Source: Jackrogersella multiformis (Eukaryota > Ascomycota > Sordariomycetes > Xylariales > Hypoxylaceae). Taken from it: a stretch of 64,000 nucleotides of DNA. The stretch lies in the NCBI GenBank assembly GCA_902806575.1, contig CADCXD010000001.1:1302001-1366000 (forward strand), given 5' to 3'. Shown here one piece after another: positions 47,192 through 58,722 of this stretch. Every line of letters starts with the position of its first letter. The first letter of the stretch is position 1. A program made the translations under genes and the position numbers. Below the pieces are notes generated by a model. The model was not told the origin of the DNA, ran no database searches, and saw only the letters and a list, made by a program, of their open reading frames with translations.

Positions 47192-47961
47192 CCGGGTCAC
47201 GAGGAGCCTTGAACTCCCTTCTCATCTTGTTTCTCATCTTGCTATTTTCTTGGGCACCTAGAATAGGTAGACATGCTATAGATATAAACGAACTTGAATA
47301 TGTTAGTCAGACAAAGATGAATGACTACCTACCTAGGTAGGAATGTGCTAATGTCGAGGGTGAGACACAACATAGGCGTTGGTGAGAAGATGCTGAATTA
47401 GAGCTAGGTACCTAGGTAGGTAGGTAGGTAGGTAGATAAATGATGAGAAAGTCTTAAGTAGAAATGAATAAAAATGTGGGACGACGCTAATTATAGGTAC
47501 CTATGTACCTACCTAGGTAGTTCCTAGGACGCCACGTGGGAAGGATGTGTAACCTGTGGGACCTTATCGAGGGATATGCAACTATACATAACTAGTGTAC
47601 CTAACCTACGTACCTAGGTAGGTACACTGTTAGTTCCCGTCAGCTGAGTTCGGTGAAGCCTCCCTGTGACTAACATACCTACCCTAGGTACTAACAACAC
47701 ACATCGTTGACCTCGAAACTATTGCCTCTTGTCATAAATAGTGTAACTTTCATAATCCCGGTTATTCTATAACTTATCAGCCTTTGGATTCCAGAGATGA
47801 TTCCGAGACTTCCTTCTCATCTACCTGTTACGAGAACATATATTTAACTGCCAACCTACCTAGATACCTATCCTACACAAAGTCATACCAAGTCATCAGC
47901 AGCAGCATTAGAACCCCTACTGGACTCTGGGTGATAAGGTTGATTATCACTTCGAGCTGGA
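47192..47961. other. Intergenic with the densest AGGTA clusters
   Basis: AGGTA-type strings occur at 47327-47341, 47405-47437 (a GTAG run of about six units), 47496-47522 and 47604-47630, with CACGTGG at 47533. No ORF is supported. The region should hold the hydrolase promoter. Confidence 0.6.
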
Positions 47962-49301
47962 ATGGAAGCCATCTCTAAGTGCTTAGAGGCCCCATCGGAG
48001 CCCCGGTTAACTGCGGTTATCGCAACAACAGTTGCCGTTACTATTGCACTCGCTTCCCTCGCTCGGGTTGCGTTGTGGCCTAAGAATCGTGCCATAATCG
48101 CCGGTCCTATTACTACTAGTTTCCCTAAGTTATCTAACGCTGAGATTTCCAAAATCCCATACAGTCCAGATACATTCCCAGGTGCTAGGGATGTAGTAAC
48201 TCCAGTAAGCCAGCCTTGATTTACACTACTCTATGAACAAACAAATCGGCCAGATTATGATCTAACTCTAAGTCTTCAGTACGGCAATATCCGAGTATAT
48301 GAATTTGGGCCTGAAGATGGACGGAAGGTCTTATTCATCCATGGAATCAGTACGTCGTGTATGACTTTAAAAGATGTAGCAATACCGCTTGCTGAGAAGG
48401 GCTGCCGGGTTATGCTTTTTGTAAGTTACCTCGTAAAGTTTTCGTATAATGAAATCGTATCCTGTGAAGCTCCACTAACAGCCCTTAGGATTTGTTTGGG
48501 CGAGGATTCAGTGATGGGCCTGGTGATGTGCCGTACGACACAAGGTTGTATGTCACTCAGATATTGCTCGTGCTAGCATCCTCGCCACTATCATGGACCG
48601 GTGACAACGGCCTTAACGTTATCGGGTACTCGCTCGGCGGCGGTATTGCAGCCAATTTTGCGGCTATCTTCCCTAGCATGGTCGAGACTCTAATACTTCT
48701 CGCCCCTGCCGGACTCATCCGCTCGGAAAACTTCGGCGGCATAACTAGGCTCATTTTCACGTCCGGCATCATACCCGAGCGTCTTCTATCCTGGATCACT
48801 AAGCGCCGCTTACGGCAGCCTATCGCCTCATCCGTGTCTAAAAAGGTCAGGAAGTCCATTTCCGACGCATCCTCCAAAGCTCCCCTTAAGAATGTGCACA
48901 AGGAGGACTATGTCGACGCCGCGGTGCAGGAAGCCACAGACCCTATAGATGATGAACCCCAAACCCCCTTCGAGCACCAGGTCATTAACTACGTACATTG
49001 GGCGCTTGATTTCCACGAGGGATTCGTACATGCTTTCATGTCGACGATTCAGTACGCGCCGCTGATGGACCAGCATGATTATTGGCGGCAGCTAGCCAAG
49101 CGAAAGCCGGGGACTACGGCCGTGCTGCTCGGAAGACACGATAATCTGATCCAGAGGGACGACTACGTCGAAGATGCGCTTCCGCTTCTCGGCGGCGAGG
49201 ATAATGTGTACTGGCGAGTCGTACCCGGCTCTCATAACTTTCCATTCACACACGGACCGGACGCGCTGGAACGAATATATGAGTTCTGGGGTATGGAATG
49301 A
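47962..49301 (+). CDS. Membrane-anchored alpha/beta-hydrolase
   Basis: Three exons, 47962-48204, 48280-48420 and 48489-49301, encode 398 residues. The joins GTAAGC...TTCAG and GTAAGT...CTTAG keep frame and connect VMLF to DLFGRGFSDGP. A hydrophobic segment at about residues 16-37 (LTAVIATTVAVTIALASLAR) is a likely membrane anchor. The hydrolase core shows the oxyanion loop HGIS (102-105), nucleophile elbow GYSLGG with Ser176, acid Asp346 in GRHDNLI and His377 in SHNFPF, a complete catalytic triad. A charged insertion (about residues 230-265, KKVRKSISDASSKAPLKN) forms the lid region. The family includes esterases, lipases and epoxide hydrolases; the substrate is unknown. A link with the SDR upstream is possible but unsupported. 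Confidence 0.9.
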
Positions 49302-49564
49302 AGTGGGTTGTGCGAGAGAGGGCGATGTGAGCCAATGATAGATCGCTAGTACCGCGGTTACGATGACTATGACGAGGCCTGCAGACTCGGGTTGTAAAAG
49401 AGTTTGTTGTATTATCATTTAGATAGAGTCGACTGCAAAGATATTAATACATTTAACCAGTCGTCCTTTCCAAGCCTCGATACGTAACCATCATTACCTT
49501 CCATCCATCATAAGCGTTTCATTACATCCCATCCCGCCCCATCCCGCCTTGCAACGCACCCTCT

Positions 49565-50218
49565 TTAAGCATCCATAGCGTCCCGCCCGTTGAGCAAAAT
49601 GATACAAGTCGAGATCGCCACGACGTCATCCAGCTCGTTGCCGTTGAGCACCAGCACGGCGTCCTTGTCGAAGCCGTAGCCGGCGACGCGGCCGATCTCG
49701 ACGCGCTTCTGGTTGAGGCACTTGTACAGGATGCCGACGCGGCCGCGCGTCATGTCCCAGAAGTACGGGATGCTGTGGCGGACGAAGGCCTCGTGCTTGC
49801 TCTCGTCGCCGCCGGCCGCGCGGCCGCCCACCGGGCACAGCTCCACCTCGTGCCGCGAGTGCGCGCTGCCGGGCGGGAACCGCACCGTCGACGACCCGAA
49901 CGACACGAAGGTGATGTTCAGGTCGCACACCTTCTCCCCCGACGAGTCCACCAGCGTCTTCAGCGTCCGCATCATGTTCCCGCTCGACTTGATCTCGTAC
50001 TTGGGCGACGACGACGACTTCCGCGCCACCTGCTCGACCTCGTCCAGGAAGGCGTGGCTGAAGTCCCCGGCGAAGGGCGCGCGCGTCTTGCCGGATAGGT
50101 CGAGGATCTGCGCTGTGGTCTTGAAGTGGATGCACCCCTTGAGGTAGAAGGTCTGCGTCGGCTGCAGCACGACGTCCTCGTTGACGGGGAAGTCTTCGGG
50201 GGAGAAGGGGTGGCCCAT
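49565..50218 (-). CDS. Hypothetical protein, unrecognised (217 aa)
   Basis: Single exon from ATG at 50218 to TAA at 49565. Begins MGHPFSPEDFPVNEDVVLQP and contains FYLKGCIHFKTTAQILDLSG, AFLDEVEQVARKSSSSPKYE, LNITFVSFGSSTVRFPPG, HSIPYFWDM, a YKCLNQKRVEIGRVAGYGF segment and a hydrophobic end with VVAISTCIILLNGRDAMDA. The alternation of short beta-like strands with a hydrophobic C-terminal helix recalls LURP-one/tubby-type C-terminal folds, but this is a structural impression only and not a family match. No signal peptide. Codon use is strongly GC-rich at third positions, producing long open shadows on both strands. The promoter side (50219 onwards) carries agggagtagt repeats. Confidence 0.8.
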   Translation of the reverse strand: MGHPFSPEDFPVNEDVVLQPTQTFYLKGCIHFKTTAQILDLSGKTRAPFAGDFSHAFLDEVEQVARKSSSSPKYEIKSSGNMMRTLKTLVDSSGEKVCDLNITFVSFGSSTVRFPPGSAHSRHEVELCPVGGRAAGGDESKHEAFVRHSIPYFWDMTRGRVGILYKCLNQKRVEIGRVAGYGFDKDAVLVLNGNELDDVVAISTCIILLNGRDAMDA

Positions 50219-51760
50219 GGTGTGTGGAGTTGGGGAGGTTGGGTAAGTAGGTAGGTAACGGTGGGTATTATATAATTAACGTTAATGTAGAAGTGAAGAG
50301 TGACTTTCTCTTTATATATCGTTTTCCCTCTTCGTCTCCTTTCTCTATACCTCGCTTTCTGTAGGGAGTAGTAGGGAGTAGTAGGGATTTAAGAAACAGG
50401 ACTCGTTAAGTTGCAATGCTTGATGCTGGCGATGCTATCGTATTTTCTTCGGAGAGGCGACGGTAATTAATGTTACATTACTTTAGTCTACCCGCTCGAC
50501 GTCTAAGCTAGCAGTGAATGCCGGCGCCGTCGAGTTTATAAACGAGTGGTTGCCCACCGTGACACGGGTCTGGGGCAGACTGCCGTCGCGCAATATGGGA
50601 TTCTGCAATATGGAAAATGACATCATTGCTGATCCCGCTGCCTTGATTAAACCATGACTTTCCCCCCGAGTTCAAGTTTTGAGGACATAAATGTGGCGGC
50701 CACTGGCGTCACCAAGACATATACGAACACCATTGCGCTCGTGTGATAGGTCGGATGGCTCTCGATCTGTGTGGCTGCCTGTCCCTGGCGTCGTTGAATT
50801 GGCGTAAAGGGTGTGAGGCGTAATGGGCACGCGGTCCCGTGTCACATACACTGTACTAGCAAGAAGATTGCGAAGAGGGTCTATAGATATATTTTAAGTT
50901 TAAATGCCATTATATAAACTATAAGACTTGATGGTTTCCCGAGTGCCAAAGCCATGGTAAAGTTTTCTGTCGTTTGGTGGTCGTTCGAAACCTTATTCAC
51001 AATTCCCACATCTTACCCGTTCGTAATATGACGTAATAGGTGATACCAGCTGCAAAATACATGGAAGTGAACCAATAAAACTAGAAACTTTCGATTATTA
51101 ATGAAACAAGGATGAGCGGGAGTTACGTATAGTCACTTAGTCTTTACACTTTATAAAGATGAATTTGTACAATATAATACGTATCTTAAGAAATGAATTG
51201 TTCGACTACCTATTTGACATGCCAATTTCCACCGGCCAGCCTGTAAGAACTATAGGCAAATACCTAGTCGACTTATTGATATCTTAGTTTCTCGTTTTAT
51301 GTCAATGGCGGGAATCTTATTATAGATGGTGGTGCAGCGTGAGAATGACCTCAATCTGCTTTTGCCCCTGATGTATCCTTGCTGACTCTTTTATTTATAC
51401 AAATAGGGACTGGATATTTCTAATGTCCGATATAAACTACCAGATTCGCCGTTAAATAATGATTCTTGCTAATAAGCGAGTCGACCGATAAAATATGAAT
51501 GAAGTGAAAGCGGAGTCTAGAAGAGAGTTGATTGTTGGTCGGATAGTGGCTTGCGGGCTAGTTCTTATCGTGAGACTTGATAGGAGGTATATATGTATTA
51601 GACCAACATCTGACTAATGAATCTACTAATGACATCAATCTAGGTACTAATGAATCTACATTGGAGTATCCGGTATCGACTAGTGTCCAGCCTCGTTGGA
51701 GACGGACATAGACTCCAATCCGGCTTCAACACTACTTCACTCGATTTATAGAGAGCCATT
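50219..51760. other. Intergenic between divergent genes
   Basis: About 1.5 kb containing the promoters of the unrecognised protein gene (minus) and the cytidine deaminase gene (plus). Contains gggagtagtag direct repeats near 50363-50385 and little else. AGGTA-type strings are rare here, unlike most other intergenic regions. No ORF is supported. Confidence 0.5.
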
Positions 51761-52388
51761 ATGTCTCCCCAGTACGAGATACTCTCTATCAAAGACGAGG
51801 ATTCTGTCCAAAATATATGTTCAACTTATGGATTAACGAAAGAAGAGTTTGGCGAACTACATCGACGTTCTGTTGCCGCCAAGTCGACCGCTTATTGTCC
51901 GTACAGTCAGTTCCGGGTCGGTTCAGCAATCATCTCCGTTGACGGCGTTTATTTCAGCGGAGCCAATGTAGAGAATGCTTCGTATCCGGTCGGTACATGC
52001 GCTGAGCGTGTAGCCTTCGGCAAGGCTGTGACCGAGGGACATCGAAAGATTAAGGCCGTAGCCGTGTCCACCGACATATCGCCTCCGGCCAGTCCATGTG
52101 GCATGTGCCGTCAGTTGTGAGTCTATACGTTCTCTTAGTGAGTCTGCGTTGGCTTGCCGGAATTCTAATTGCCTTTTCCAAAGTATCCGGGAATTTTGCG
52201 ATCTTTCTGTTCCCATTATCATGTTCGACAAAAATGACGACTATACGGTAGCACATCTCGAAGCGGTAAGATGACTGAAATTCCCATTATATATATAGAT
52301 ACACATAGACTAAGAGTTGTGAAAATAGCTGTTACCTTTGTCTTTCGGACCCGAAGCACTCGCTCCGCCGGGATCACGCTCTTCTTGA
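51761..52388 (+). CDS. CDD1: Cytidine deaminase
   Basis: Three exons, 51761-52116, 52184-52265 and 52329-52388, encode 165 residues; introns are GTGAGT...CAAAG and GTAAGA...AATAG. The enzyme hydrolytically deaminates cytidine and deoxycytidine to uridine and deoxyuridine in pyrimidine salvage. Motifs: substrate-binding YCPYSQFRVGSA (45-56), FSGANVENASYPVGTCAER (65-83), and zinc site with Cys80, catalytic Glu82 and PCGMC with Cys113 and Cys116; three Cys ligands mark the tetrameric class. Exons 2 and 3 supply RQLFIREFCDLSVPIIM, VAHLEA and the conserved LLPLSFGPEAL ending. Without splicing the frame stops right after the zinc motif, so the intron calls are well supported. Length fits the family. 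Confidence 0.95.
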
Positions 52389-53794
52389 GTCGATGCATCG
52401 CGGAGCCCGGTTTACTATGAAGCATCCGAGCTTGCATATTTTCGCCAGGGGTTCTTATATTCGACATGATGGTCTGGCTACAGTTTGGTGGTGATGTTTT
52501 ACCAGGGTTCAGCTTGCCAGCTTACTATGGGATTTGCGTACTTCTAGGATTCCTTCAATAGTTTGACCAGCTAGTTTACCTACCTACCTACATAGGTAGG
52601 CTGTCAGGTAAGCCAATGCGGGGAACCAGGCGAGAGCTTTAAGAGCTCCAATAGATGTCGTTATATCCGTCGTTATACGTACATAAACAACCTCCTCTAC
52701 CTGGAGTTATCCGGGTTAGTTATTACAATTATAAACCCACTGGCTTACTCTACATACTTGAGACACAATAGTTGAGTTATCCAAATCTAGCATTACTCCA
52801 AATATTCGTCGTTAATTACTATCTAATACCTATCATTACTCTTCAAAAAATTTAAATCCTCTCCAAACCTTACCTTCTAGGTATGTACCCTAGGTAGGTA
52901 GAATATTTATATATCTATTCCCTCCTTTTTATGGTGTAACCTAACATAATGTACACGATACCTCATACTCGGTCGACTTAGTATAGATCTAACCTAGGCA
53001 CTTTCTCATAGGTTACATAGTCCAAATCGATGCTTTTCATGTGTTACCCCAAAGTTCACTGAAATGAAGCCAATTCCCCACAAGTGACTACATACTATCC
53101 CCGGGATTTGTTGCAACTAAAAGAACATCTCCACACTCATAGCCCTGAACGATCTTAGACGTCCAAGCGCACCAATCACCACCCAGATTATTGGGCCGAA
53201 GAACACTTAGCTTGTTGAAGTCATATTCTTCCGTCTCCGCACTTCCTCATAACGGGTAGCTTACCCCGTGTCCATGGGCGTGACGTGGAGGACCATGATA
53301 TGGTAACAACGTGGTGATTGGTAGCTTGGAGACCACCGTAACATCAGAAGAGAAGATCGTGGACCATAGGCGGGTCTTGCAGGTGAAGGATCTAAGAAAC
53401 CTAGGCAATGTGACGCTGGCCCCAACCGTGAAGCTCACCTATGGTGAGTTATTGCACCTATCAGCTCTTCCTTCTCCGCACCCCATGCTACGAGTCTGGG
53501 CCGATGGTTTCTTGAAGCTCTTCGTATGGGCGTATGCCCCGGCCCATACTCCCCCTGCACGGCGGAAAAATCCCGAATGGGTCCAGTTATGCAGTAGGTA
53601 CTACGTAAACACGAAGAATTCGAGACTGGAAGCTGTTGGGTATCATCGGACGCATGCGCGCGAGATTTATTATATGAAGGGTTCACTCCACCGAGATAGA
53701 CATTGTCCTCCAAGCTACCTTTACTGCTTGGCTCTACTTTCACGTGCCAATCCGCTTCCCCCCTTTGCCACGAGCCTACGAGAAAGCGATCAAG
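52389..53794. other. Intergenic upstream of the sugar porter
   Basis: About 1.4 kb. A plus-strand open stretch from 53311 continues past the porter's first exon in another frame; it has no family likeness and is probably promoter or leader. AGGTA-type strings lie near 52577-52600 and 52885-52900. A CTAACCTAACAT-like string occurs near 52930 and 52990. Nothing else was noticed. Confidence 0.5.
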
Positions 53795-55754
53795 ATGTCG
53801 AGGTTTCCAAAGATCAGTCAGTTAATGCCAATCCCCTTCTAAACTCACGCGCAATGCTTACATATCTCGCCAGCCAATACCTACTTCATGGCTATTATAG
53901 CCACGGTAGGAGGTATGCTCTTCGGTTTCGACATCTCATCTATGTCTGCCATCGTTATTACCGATCAGTACATCGACTACTTCAATAATCCGTCTGGTCT
54001 TACCCAAGGCGCTATTGGATCTGCTCTCGCTGCTGGCTCAGTTGTCGGTAGTTTGATGGCTGGCCCTATATCTGACAGATGGGGTCGTCGTGACAGGTGA
54101 GTTCATGATCTTCTCTGTCTGCATTAGTTTGGGTGCTGAATCTTACATGCTTTTAGTATTATGTTTGCTTGCTTGTGGTGGTTGATTGGGACTGCAGTCC
54201 AAGTTTCAACTAACGGTATTGGCTCGTTGATTGCCGGTCGTGTCTTGAACGGTGTCTGCGTCGGTATCACTTCTTCTCAGGTCCCCGTTTACCTTGCCGA
54301 GATTGCCCAGCGAGTAGGTCTCACTCTCTCTGTGTACAAAACACTTGAATAAATATTAACAGTTGGTAATTATTTGTAGGACTCTCGAGGTCGCCTCATC
54401 ATCATCCAGCAGCTTGCTATCGAATGGGGTATCCTGATCATGTACTTTATTGGCTACGGAGTAAGTGATTTATATAGTCATATTTTACCTATTCTATCTC
54501 GGTCCTAGACCATACAGCTTACTAATTATCGATATTATAGTGCTCCAAGATTGAAGGCACCGCGTCTTTCCGGACTGCATGGGGAACTCAGTTTGTTCCC
54601 TGTGTCCTCCTCATGATCGGCCTTCCGTTCCTTCCTAGATCTCCGAGGTGGCTTGCCAAGGTTGGTCGCGAAGAGGAAGCAATCCAGGTCCTCGCCGATA
54701 TCCAAGCTGGCGGTAATAAGGATGACCCTCTCGTTGTTGCCGAGTGGGAGGAAATATACACGGTTCTCAACGCAGAGCGCGAGACGAGCAGAGGATGGAG
54801 AAAGTTCATCGCTAATGGCATGTGGAAACGAACTCTGGCCGGAATGAGTGTACAAGCGTGGCAAGTAAGTCTTCTACCCCCTACTACCTAGCTGGGTTTA
54901 TAAGAGGCTGACACTCCAGTAGCAAATGAGCGGAGCAAATGTCATCGTATACTACATTGGATACGTTTTTTTGATGGCAGACCTTGAAGGCGACATCAAC
55001 CTGATTTCTTCCGGCATTCAATACGCACTCTTCATCATGTAAGCTGACTGACTAGTCTATCCATACGCTGCAACAGATACTGACCGTGCTTAGTTTTACC
55101 ACCATCATGTTTTTCTTCATCGACAAAACAGGCCGTCGATCACTCCTTGTTTACGGTGCTCTCGGTATGGCCGTCTGCCACTTCGTTGTTGGTGGTCTGC
55201 TTGGTACCTATAGCGAGGATGTCCCCGGGGGTGTTGGCGGCAACCACAATGTTGTTATCAAAGTTACCGGCTCTCCCGCTCACGGTGTCATCGCATTCAG
55301 CTATCTTCTCATCATCGTCTATGCACTCACCTTGGCCCCCGTTGCTTGGATCTACGCGGCTGAGGTTTGGTCACTGGGAACGCGTGCGACGGGTATGTCG
55401 CTGGCCGCAGTAGCCAACTGGATATTCAACTTCGCCCTCGGACTCTTTACTCCTCCGGGCTTCCTCAACATCAAGTACAAGGTATTCATCATCTTTGGTG
55501 TACTCTGCGTCTGTGCGGCCATCCAGGCTTGGTTCACATACCCCGAAACTTGCGGCAAGACCATCGAGGAAATTGAAACGCTGTTTGCCAAGGGTGCGCC
55601 GGCGGCGTGGACGACTAAGAAGGGCGGTTCTCGTCTCGACGCCGAGATCGAGGCTGTCTTGAACCGTAAGGAGAGAGGCGAAGATGTTCATGCGGTTGTT
55701 CATGCAGAACTCAAGAAGACTACCTCTAGCGAACTGGCTAAAGAGACAGTTTAA
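53795..55754 (+). CDS. MFS monosaccharide transporter (sugar porter family)
   Basis: Seven exons encode 527 residues: 53795-53816, 53874-54096, 54157-54313, 54380-54460, 54541-54864, 54923-55038 and 55094-55754. The first exon is only 22 bp; joining it (GTCAGT...GCCAG) gives MSRFPKITNTYFMAIIATVGG, matching the usual N-terminus, whereas starting at the ATG at 53888 would clip it. Twelve membrane segments are expected. Sugar-porter signatures: GMLFGFDISSMSA, DRWGRRDS, VGITSSQVPVYLAEIA, SPRWL after helix 6, DKTGRR, and PETCGKTIEEIE after helix 12. The central loop is long and charged (GREEEAIQVLADIQAGGNKD). It should import glucose or related hexoses by proton symport; family resemblance is to high-affinity glucose transporters, but substrate is inferred. 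Confidence 0.93.
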
Positions 55755-56604
55755 GACGATAAACATCAGTGACGACGATTGTTCTGGTTTCAACGAGGAT
55801 AAAGGGGACTAGTGAAGACTTGTTGTATGAGATTAGCTGTGATATAGCTGATATATCTATAAGTGTATTAAGAAAATAAGTGTATTAAGGTATCAAGGTA
55901 TTAAGAAAAGAAGAAAAGAAGAACTATCTGGTATAAGTTTGTACGAACTGTAATGCGGGTTACCGGGTTACCTAGCCTAAGGTACCTAGGTAGGTGGTAG
56001 ATACTTACCTGCCAGGTAGGAGGTACTGAGGTAGGTAGGTAGGAGTGTAAGTTTGCTGTCTTCGACGCATATGCAAGATATACTTTCCACCTACAGTTAA
56101 ACTTTCCGTTTATTGGAGAATCCATATTCCTTGCATGTGCATATAATATAGCCTCCCCGCCAATAAAATCGAGGTACCTGAGCTAGGTACCTGAGCTAAG
56201 TACCGAATAGGAAATGCCCCACATCTACGTTTGACCATCTGGGATCTGGGTAGTTCCACCACCGCACCGACTCAATTCGAGACCGCGCATGCGCCGCCAT
56301 AACACGGTAAGGCGGTAGGTACGCTTTTCTCCTTATCTTAACTTTTTTTCCTTCTTTCCCTTCCACACTTTGAGTCGTGTTGCCAATTTTGCCAATTTTC
56401 AGCAACCGTTTTACCCTCTTAGCGAAAACCAGCATTTCATGCGCATACACCCAATGATTATGTATTTATAGTGTCTTGTAGAGGTTGTTTAGCGCTTTCA
56501 ATAGCCACGTCGCGTTGGTTCAAGCCGATTCACCCCCGGCTCCTAATCGCTCCCCGCCCTCTTCGTCGCAAACCTCTTCCGATTATAATCTACAAACCAC
56601 GACC
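55755..56604. other. Intergenic, with AGGTA strings and ELMO-gene leader
   Basis: About 0.85 kb. Tandem aagaaaagaagaaaagaag near 55905, AGGTA-type strings at 55977-56045 and 56172-56200, and a pyrimidine-rich leader before 56605. No ORF is supported apart from the in-frame upstream extension discussed for the ELMO gene. Confidence 0.5.
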
Positions 56605-58722
56605 ATGGACCAAGCAGACATACCCGCGCTGCTGTCGCGGCTAGCTAGCGACGAAGATGCCGCTCGAAAAATGGCAGTTTTTAAGTTACAATCTTCCATA
56701 AACGACCCTTCCTTCGCCGATGTCTTCATATCTTCTGGTGGCCTTATTATCTTAAGACGCTTAATCATGGGCACAGGCGGGAACACACTTGCATATTCAT
56801 TACAAAGTTTAACTAGATTGCTTGAGGTTGATATGGGATGGGATATCTTCGAGGGCCCAACGGCAAGCGATCTAGTTGAGCGCGTTGTCGAACTCATCGT
56901 CACAAATCCGCTGGTCAACATCCTTCGAGGTGCTATGTCCATTCTCGTTGCACTTGTTAGCCATTCGCAGTCTACGCCTTCCGGAGGACGCGCTCCTATA
57001 ACATTTGGATTTCGCGCACTAAAGCCAGCCGTAGCTGTCTACCCGCAGTTCTTCGACCTCGTCATACAGCAGCTGCACTCCGCAGATCATGCCCTCTGCG
57101 CCAACGCACTCATGCTGATCAACGCCCTCATAAGGGATGCCGTTTCGAGCGAACACAACGAACATAGCAAGATGGGAGGTGTTGCCGAAGAATGGCCTAA
57201 ATTTATAAGGCGATTACAAGATCTGGGCCTGATCAAGGCGGTATACAATCTAATGCAAAGTTCGGCTTTGCAGGATCTCGCACACCCACTGCTGGAGTTT
57301 CAGTCTCTTACTAAGGTACTGCTTCAAAAGTGGCGACAGGTCCAGGTTGACGTCGAAAGGCCCGAACACAGGAGGGCGCTGAAAGGACTTCATCTTGCGA
57401 GCGCACCTAATAGAGATCATATGAACGGAATCGGGAAGATCGAGGAGCTTCAAGAGTCGGGAAAGAAGGGTAGTAGAAGACATAACCCCGAGAAATGGAG
57501 AAGGTTAGGATTCGAGACGGAGAGTCCAGCTGCGGAGTTCGATAATACCGGATTCCTCGGCTTGATGGATCTTGCGGATTTCGTGCGAAAGAACGAAGAT
57601 GGATTCCAGAAGTTGCTCTTGGAACAGTCTACTAAGCCACTCTATGAGCGCTGTCCTATTGCGAGGGCCAGCCTAGCCGTTACGCTTGTCTTGTATGAAC
57701 ATTTCGATTGCGATAAATCGGAAATGGGAGATTTGAGGGGATACCAGCTCTCAGATGGAAAAAACCAAGATAAGCTCTTCCATCCGTTACTCCTCCAATG
57801 GTCCAGATTGCATACGGCTGGGCTGAATGGATTTTTCAAGCTATGGAAGTCTACTGGTGCCGAAGAGGAAGATTTTGAGAAGGTGGTGGAGCTGGTTCGT
57901 ATACTCATCGACCAGGTTGTAGGGCAGGCAGGCCGTTCGAAAGACATCTTAGAGATCGAGGAAGATCTAGTTGAGTACGACTTCGGACGACTCCGCGAGC
58001 TGCAGATGGAGCTTCTGGAGCTCTCATTCGACGACCAGTGGGGCCAACATCTCTACAAAGTTCGGGAGAGCCTAAACCAAGAAGCTCTTACATTTGTGAA
58101 AGAACAACGTATTAGGTGCCTATTAGAAGGGTCCTGGTTTTCGAAGCCAGCGTCACGAAAGGACAGCCAGGGAACCAGCCTCCAAAATCGTCGCGCAGCC
58201 CACGGAACACATTGGAGATACGCCAAGTTGTCGCACAACCGACGCCATCTTCACTACGCCGATTTCGCGTTGCGGACCAGCAAAGACCCGAATCTAGATT
58301 CTCTAAGCGAGAAGGTAGACCTACGAGAAGTTAGCTCCGTTGCGTCTAACGTGTCCGCTGGGTCGAATGAGGCGGGGAACGAGACAAGTAACAGCACAAA
58401 GATTACGATATTCGGCTACGTCAACCCTGAAGAGGCTAATAAGGCTACGGATCTGAGCCAAGTAGAGGAGGCGCCTCTACTCACTTTACATCCTTTGAAT
58501 CATAGCCTCGCATCGGAGTGGCTTGACGGCCTATTAATGTTGCTTGGCCAGGCTCCAATAACAGCGGAGACCAACAAGCTAATCAAACTAGTCAAAGACT
58601 ACGGCATGAAGATTAGATTGCTCAATGTCCGGATGGAAGCTACGTATACGGGACCCCCTGAAGGTGCTGGTACAGTGCCGAGCAGAGAAGAACTTAATGA
58701 CGACTATTGGTACGAAATCTGA
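56605..58722 (+). CDS. ELMO/CED-12-domain protein
   Basis: Single exon encoding 705 residues. The frame is open from 56485, but ATG 56605 is preferred: its context (acgaccATGG) is good, it begins the ordered part MDQADIPALLSRLASDEDAARK, and the upstream 40 residues are Ser/Pro filler. The protein follows the ELMO layout: N-terminal armadillo-like helical repeats (about 1-260, e.g. GGLIILRRLIMG, NILRGAMSILVALVSHS), a central ELMO domain (about 300-450, with FLGLMDLADFVRKNEDGFQKLLLEQS), then a C-terminal PH-like region (LEGSWFSKPASR, HWRYAKLSHNRRHLHY). In animals ELMO partners DOCK proteins to activate Rac in cell-shape control and engulfment; fungal members act in polarity with a DOCK-type exchange factor. 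The partner is not in this window. Confidence 0.88.
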   Translation: MDQADIPALLSRLASDEDAARKMAVFKLQSSINDPSFADVFISSGGLIILRRLIMGTGGNTLAYSLQSLTRLLEVDMGWDIFEGPTASDLVERVVELIVTNPLVNILRGAMSILVALVSHSQSTPSGGRAPITFGFRALKPAVAVYPQFFDLVIQQLHSADHALCANALMLINALIRDAVSSEHNEHSKMGGVAEEWPKFIRRLQDLGLIKAVYNLMQSSALQDLAHPLLEFQSLTKVLLQKWRQVQVDVERPEHRRALKGLHLASAPNRDHMNGIGKIEELQESGKKGSRRHNPEKWRRLGFETESPAAEFDNTGFLGLMDLADFVRKNEDGFQKLLLEQSTKPLYERCPIARASLAVTLVLYEHFDCDKSEMGDLRGYQLSDGKNQDKLFHPLLLQWSRLHTAGLNGFFKLWKSTGAEEEDFEKVVELVRILIDQVVGQAGRSKDILEIEEDLVEYDFGRLRELQMELLELSFDDQWGQHLYKVRESLNQEALTFVKEQRIRCLLEGSWFSKPASRKDSQGTSLQNRRAAHGTHWRYAKLSHNRRHLHYADFALRTSKDPNLDSLSEKVDLREVSSVASNVSAGSNEAGNETSNSTKITIFGYVNPEEANKATDLSQVEEAPLLTLHPLNHSLASEWLDGLLMLLGQAPITAETNKLIKLVKDYGMKIRLLNVRMEATYTGPPEGAGTVPSREELNDDYWYEI

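Noticed and set aside
46212..49301. SDR plus alpha/beta-hydrolase as a metabolic gene cluster
   Set aside because: Only two generic enzymes without a backbone synthase, regulator or dedicated transporter; the neighbours are housekeeping genes.
49713..50147. Plus-strand open stretches opposite the 217-aa minus-strand gene
   Set aside because: GC-codon shadows with Arg/His/Pro-biased sequence.
53311..53988. 225-codon plus-strand open stretch overlapping the start of the sugar-porter gene
   Set aside because: Different frame from the porter and no domain likeness; overlaps a well-supported exon.
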